A DNA stretch of 35,328 bases, taken from contig NZ_JARXWB010000052.1 in assembly GCF_029892425.1 (NCBI RefSeq), forward strand, positions 1 through 35,328, written 5' to 3'. The first letter of the stretch is position 1, and every line of letters begins with the position of its first letter. Shown piece by piece: positions 31,975 to 35,328 of the stretch. Both the position numbers and the translations under genes were made by a program. This DNA comes from Bradyrhizobium sp. BR13661 (GTDB lineage Bacteria > Pseudomonadota > Alphaproteobacteria > Rhizobiales > Xanthobacteraceae). Under the pieces are notes generated by a model, which saw only the letters and a program-made list of their open reading frames with translations, ran no database searches and was not told the DNA's origin.

Positions 31975-33417
31975 AAATTCTGCGGCAGAACAAACCAGGT
32001 CTCGTGCGACGCTTTTGATGGTCGTACGCCGTGCGACGAGTTGGATAATTAGGGCCGAAGGCCATCCATCGCTGAAACCTGAGACCCACTGGTCTGCGTT
32101 CAGCTCTTCATGCCTTCCTTCCGCACCTGCAATTCAAGCCTGTCGATACCGGAATCGGCGCGAGCCGCATTGCGGGCGCGGTAGTGCTTCACGATAGTCT
32201 GCGCGCTTCGGTATGAATGGCGCCGTGCGCGAGCGAAGCTGACCGGCAATGGACTGGGTTCTAGGTATCTTTGCGTTTTTCCGCTTAGCGATAAACCGTA
32301 TTGATCGCCAGCATGGTCGACGCCCCTAATGTTGAACCGAACTCCAAACTATCTCGGATACATGTAGCGTGCTGGTCCGCTCTCGTTGCGGGCAACGAAA
32401 TCTTGATCTTAATATCAACGTGCTGGTGGCCCACCCTTCGAAATCTCTTCAACGCGTTGGAGCATGCACGCGAACTTAGACCGCAAAACCTCCGCATGCC
32501 TCGCATCTCTCACTTCCGATAAAAATGCGACCTTCACAAAAAAGCGGTTTAACAGTGAGGTGAGAAGAGGACTGTCGGAATGCTGAGAGCGCAACGCAGT
32601 GATCGTTCGACGCATCTCAACGAGATCGAGGGGATGGCTTTTTTTAGACACATCAAAGCTCCGAGTGTGCAAGTCCATCGGGCTGAAAATGCTTGAAGTC
32701 CGCATCATTTTGGGCACATCGATCTTCGCAAATTAAGCTCGATGCTATTTCCGGAATTCCGCCGAAGACACATTAAGAAGGGGGCGCTTCGGGCGCGAAC
32801 CTCAAAACTCACAAAGTATAAGAGCTCCCTAGGGTACGCATTCTTTCGCCTGTTGTTCAACCGAAAAAAGCTGACCAAGTACTCTGCCCCGTTTGACGAC
32901 CTCGAATTGGGACCTGCAGTGAGCCAAACCTGTAGAGGACAGGAAGAAATCCCTTCAAGTTAAGCTCCGTCAATCGGAATGTCTGTCAGCGGCGTCGCGG
33001 TGTCTTTGGAGGAGCGTCGCCAGGTGCCATCGATAGCCCTAGGTGTGCTGTGCTACGCCATCGTTGGCGAGTGCGACCGCTTTCAACTGTTCTATCTCGT
33101 TCATCGATTGCCCGGCCGCTCGCTTCGACATGGCTATTGTCGATCTTTGAGGCGTGATGCAGTTCAGTTCGTCTTCGCGCTCCACGTTCTGTCGCCGTTT
33201 TCAGAAACGTATGGCTCGCTCGAGGCCGTATTGAATTCTCGACAGGGCTCAGGATTTCGGCGATCGCCATCCTGCCGGGCGCGACCTCAATGCCGAAAAA
33301 TTGTCCAAAAGTGGAAAATTTAGTCAGTGCGTCTGCCACAACCTGCCGCGAAGCAGCTATCGGGCAAGCGAAAACATTTTCATGTTTCCGCAAAAAATGT
33401 TAACAGGCCTCGATATT
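31975..33417. other. sparse region right of the island border
   Basis: About 1.4 kb without a convincing gene apart from one weak minus-strand candidate at 32415-32708. Other open frames are short, lack ribosome binding sites and have no family features. Composition is less GC-rich than the trb genes. The last ~60 bp before the adhesin are AT-rich and look regulatory. Confidence 0.5.
32415..32708 (-). CDS. hypothetical protein of about 97 residues (weak candidate)
   Basis: The frame has a balanced composition with a helical look (LDLVEMRRTITALRSQHSDS, LLTSLLNRFFVKVAFLSEVR), unlike the low-complexity shadow frames around it. Possible starts are ATG 32708 (used), GTG 32717 and ATG 32678; none has a strong ribosome binding site. 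No family is recognised and context gives no role. It may be a remnant. Confidence 0.3.
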   Translation of the reverse strand: MMRTSSIFSPMDLHTRSFDVSKKSHPLDLVEMRRTITALRSQHSDSPLLTSLLNRFFVKVAFLSEVRDARHAEVLRSKFACMLQRVEEISKGGPPAR

Positions 33418-33433
33418 TTAACGTTTTTTTAAC
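33418..33433. promoter_or_regulatory. perfect CtrA-type site TTAA-N7-TTAAC before the adhesin gene
   Basis: TTAA-CGTTTTT-TTAAC matches the full alphaproteobacterial CtrA consensus. A further GTTAAC occurs at 33399-33404. It lies in an AT-rich stretch directly before the adhesin reading frame, which suggests cell-cycle or surface-programme control. Confidence 0.55.
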
Positions 33434-33437
33434 CTCT

Positions 33438-35328
33438 TTGGGTGCGGCATTGAACTTCGCCGGCAAAATTGGCTCGTTCGACCCTTCCGAGACTGGCGGC
33501 TCCCTCAACGTCGAGTCAGTAACTCACCAGAGGGGCGGGAACGCCATAACTATTCCCGACGCGCATCTGCTATTTACCGGTGACTACAAGCGCGCGGGCT
33601 TAGATCTAATCCTCTCAAAAGACGGCCACGAACTGGTCGTGCCTGATTATTTCAGGGGCGAGCAACGCGCTTCGCTTGCCTCGCCCGATGGGGCGCTCCT
33701 CACTGCTGACGTCGTCAAAGCACTCCTCGGCCAAGTCGAGTATGCCCAAGCCGCCGCCGCTCCAGACAGCGCGAAGGTCATTGGTCATGTTACGAAGATC
33801 GTCGGCAATGCGACTGCGATACGCAACGGCGTCTCAATTATTCTGAGCGCGGGCGACAACGTCAATAAAGGTGACGTCGTCCAGTCCGGATCCGATTCCA
33901 CTCTTGGCATTACCTTTATCGATGGCACTGTGTTCGGCCTCTCGTCGAATGCTAGGATGGTACTTAACGAAATGGTCTATGACCCCAACGGGTCAAGCAA
34001 TTCTTCGCTGCTGAGCCTGGTTGCGGGCACCATCACCTTCGTCGCCGGCGAGACCGCTAAGCACGGCGACATGAAAGTCAACACGCCAGTAGCAACCATG
34101 GGCATCCGTGGTACGGCGGTGCTGGTTGAAATTGATTTTACCGTTCCAGCCCAGGGTGGCGCGCCGCCGGTCAAATTCCAAGTGCTGGTTGAGCCGGACG
34201 GCCACACTGGGTCTTATCTCCTTTACAGCTTAGTCAATCCCAATGTCGTGATCGGTCAGGTCAACGCGGCAGGTGTGGTCTCGGCAGTAACTGCTTCCGG
34301 GGATGTTTCGACGTCTGCTGCGCCGCCACTGACCCCAGCCGCCCAAGCAATCATTGGACAAACGTTTCAAGCGTACTTTCAAGGCGGACCTCCCGACAAT
34401 ACTAATCCAAAGTCCACCTCGCCGCCTGGTTCTACTCCAGCCAGTCCTCCACCCGAGGGCAAACCTGGCGACACATCCCCTATCAAACTCGACACTCTTC
34501 CATCTGGCACGCCGGTCGTCGTTCCGATCCCTGTCAAACTTCCGGCCCCGGACAATCCGAACGCGATCAACCCCGTACTGACGCCGATCGATGTCACTAT
34601 CACCGTTTTAAAAACAATTGACGTCACTCCGGTCGTCGATCAGCCCCGCTTCAAAATTGGGGATATCGTAAAGATTAACGATAGCCAGCCCGCAGATGTG
34701 CTCGTGCCTTATGTGCCCGGTACAGCGTCCATCGTCTCGGCTGCCGGTCCGTCAGACACTCCGGTAGGGATCAATCTAGCAAGCCTCGTTGCGATCGACG
34801 CGCAAGCTGGTGCTGTTAGCTACGATCCGCACAGCTTCTCGTTCCTTAAGCTGGGCGAAAAGGTCATCGTCACAATCGGATTCGACAGCAAGGCCGGAAC
34901 CGATACGTTTCATCAAGCCGCGACTTTAACGATCGATAGCCCAGCTCCCACGGTCACGATAGCGACCCCGGGCGGCGCCACCGGCCAGCATACTCATACG
35001 ATTTCCGGATCCGTAACGGCTGCTGCCGGCGAGGTCGTAGTCGGCTCGACGGTAACGCTTGTCGACACCTACAACGGCGTCACTACTCCGCTAGGCAGCA
35101 CCGCAACCGTTCGGGCGGATGGAAGCTGGACCGCCAATAATGTGACGTTGGTGGGCGATGGCACTCACCAGGTCGTGGCCTTCGATATCGATCTGGCCGG
35201 CAATCCCGGCACTAGTGCGCCGGTGGTGTTTACGGTCGACACCGTGACGCCGACGGCGGCGGTCGCGGTCAGCAGCGCCGACGTCAACCTCGTCCACAAC
35301 ACCGCCCTTGTGACCTTCACGTTCAGCC
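33438..35328 (+). CDS. large FecR-domain/Ig-like repeat surface protein (3' end beyond window)
   Basis: At least 630 residues are visible and the frame is open at the right edge. The N-terminal part ALNFAGKIGSFDPSETGG is followed, near residues 115-235, by a FecR-like domain (GNATAIRNGVSIILSAGDNV, DVVQSGSDSTLGITFIDGT, AGTITFVAGETAKHGDMKVN, TPVATMGIRGTAV). A proline-rich linker follows near 315-360, then bacterial Ig-like repeats (VTIATPGGATGQHTHTISGS, GSTATVRADGSWTANNVTLV, NPGTSAPVVFTVDTVTP). This arrangement is typical of giant, type I-secreted adhesins. The start is uncertain: TTG 33438 has no good ribosome binding site, GTG 33327 is in frame, and a frame carrying ATG 33382 and 33397 ends at a T7 run just upstream. 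Confidence 0.82.
   Translation, partial: MGAALNFAGKIGSFDPSETGGSLNVESVTHQRGGNAITIPDAHLLFTGDYKRAGLDLILSKDGHELVVPDYFRGEQRASLASPDGALLTADVVKALLGQVEYAQAAAAPDSAKVIGHVTKIVGNATAIRNGVSIILSAGDNVNKGDVVQSGSDSTLGITFIDGTVFGLSSNARMVLNEMVYDPNGSSNSSLLSLVAGTITFVAGETAKHGDMKVNTPVATMGIRGTAVLVEIDFTVPAQGGAPPVKFQVLVEPDGHTGSYLLYSLVNPNVVIGQVNAAGVVSAVTASGDVSTSAAPPLTPAAQAIIGQTFQAYFQGGPPDNTNPKSTSPPGSTPASPPPEGKPGDTSPIKLDTLPSGTPVVVPIPVKLPAPDNPNAINPVLTPIDVTITVLKTIDVTPVVDQPRFKIGDIVKINDSQPADVLVPYVPGTASIVSAAGPSDTPVGINLASLVAIDAQAGAVSYDPHSFSFLKLGEKVIVTIGFDSKAGTDTFHQAATLTIDSPAPTVTIATPGGATGQHTHTISGSVTAAAGEVVVGSTVTLVDTYNGVTTPLGSTATVRADGSWTANNVTLVGDGTHQVVAFDIDLAGNPGTSAPVVFTVDTVTPTAAVAVSSADVNLVHNTALVTFTFS

Overview
The window looks like part of an alphaproteobacterial genome, most likely Bradyrhizobium or a close rhizobial relative. 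The grounds are the gene order rlxS-traG-copG and trbBCDEJKLFGI-DUF2274, which is typical of rhizobial integrative conjugative elements (ICEs), the GC-rich codon use, and a very large FecR/Ig-like surface protein of a kind common in Bradyrhizobium. Family names rest on motifs read by eye; no database search was possible.

Layout. (1) 1-4502: mobilisation genes, namely the end of an unidentified gene, inverted repeats that could be oriT, a MOBP-type relaxase, the TraG coupling ATPase and a ribbon-helix-helix protein. (2) 4503-11155: a degraded cargo segment between copG and trbB. It holds an MFS transporter flanked by copies of a 25-bp repeat, small unknown genes, a gene broken by a 17-bp tandem duplication, a decayed hipBA toxin-antitoxin locus with four operator-like palindromes spaced exactly 27 bp apart, and a shrunken second copy of the MFS 3' end. 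(3) 11156-20794: a compact trb-type type IV secretion operon whose first gene has its ribosome binding site inside a predicted hairpin. (4) 20761-24493, minus strand: a LysR regulator, a LuxI-type acyl-homoserine lactone synthase, its probable LuxR receptor, and a second LuxR-type regulator without the AHL-pocket motif. (5) 24622-31428, plus strand: amidase, DUF3311 protein, sodium:solute symporter, copper/TPQ amine oxidase and an MFS protein, which look like an uptake and catabolism cluster for amides or amines. (6) 31429-31974: an island border with an intact tRNA-Arg(CCG), a 20-bp partial copy of that tRNA, and the 3' 45 bp of a tRNA-Lys(CTT) followed by a terminator. (7) 31975-35328: probable chromosome flank with little coding, then the start of a large FecR/Ig-like adhesin preceded by a perfect CtrA-type site.

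How it may work together. Relaxase, TraG and Trb proteins would nick, recruit and export the element's DNA. The LuxR-LuxI pair probably ties transfer to population density. The divergent LuxR-type regulator at 23507-24493 probably controls the amidase/amine oxidase cargo. The tRNA-Lys fragment most likely marks the right end of the element, so everything to its left is accessory DNA. No integrase, excisionase, replication gene, or nod or nif gene is visible in the window.
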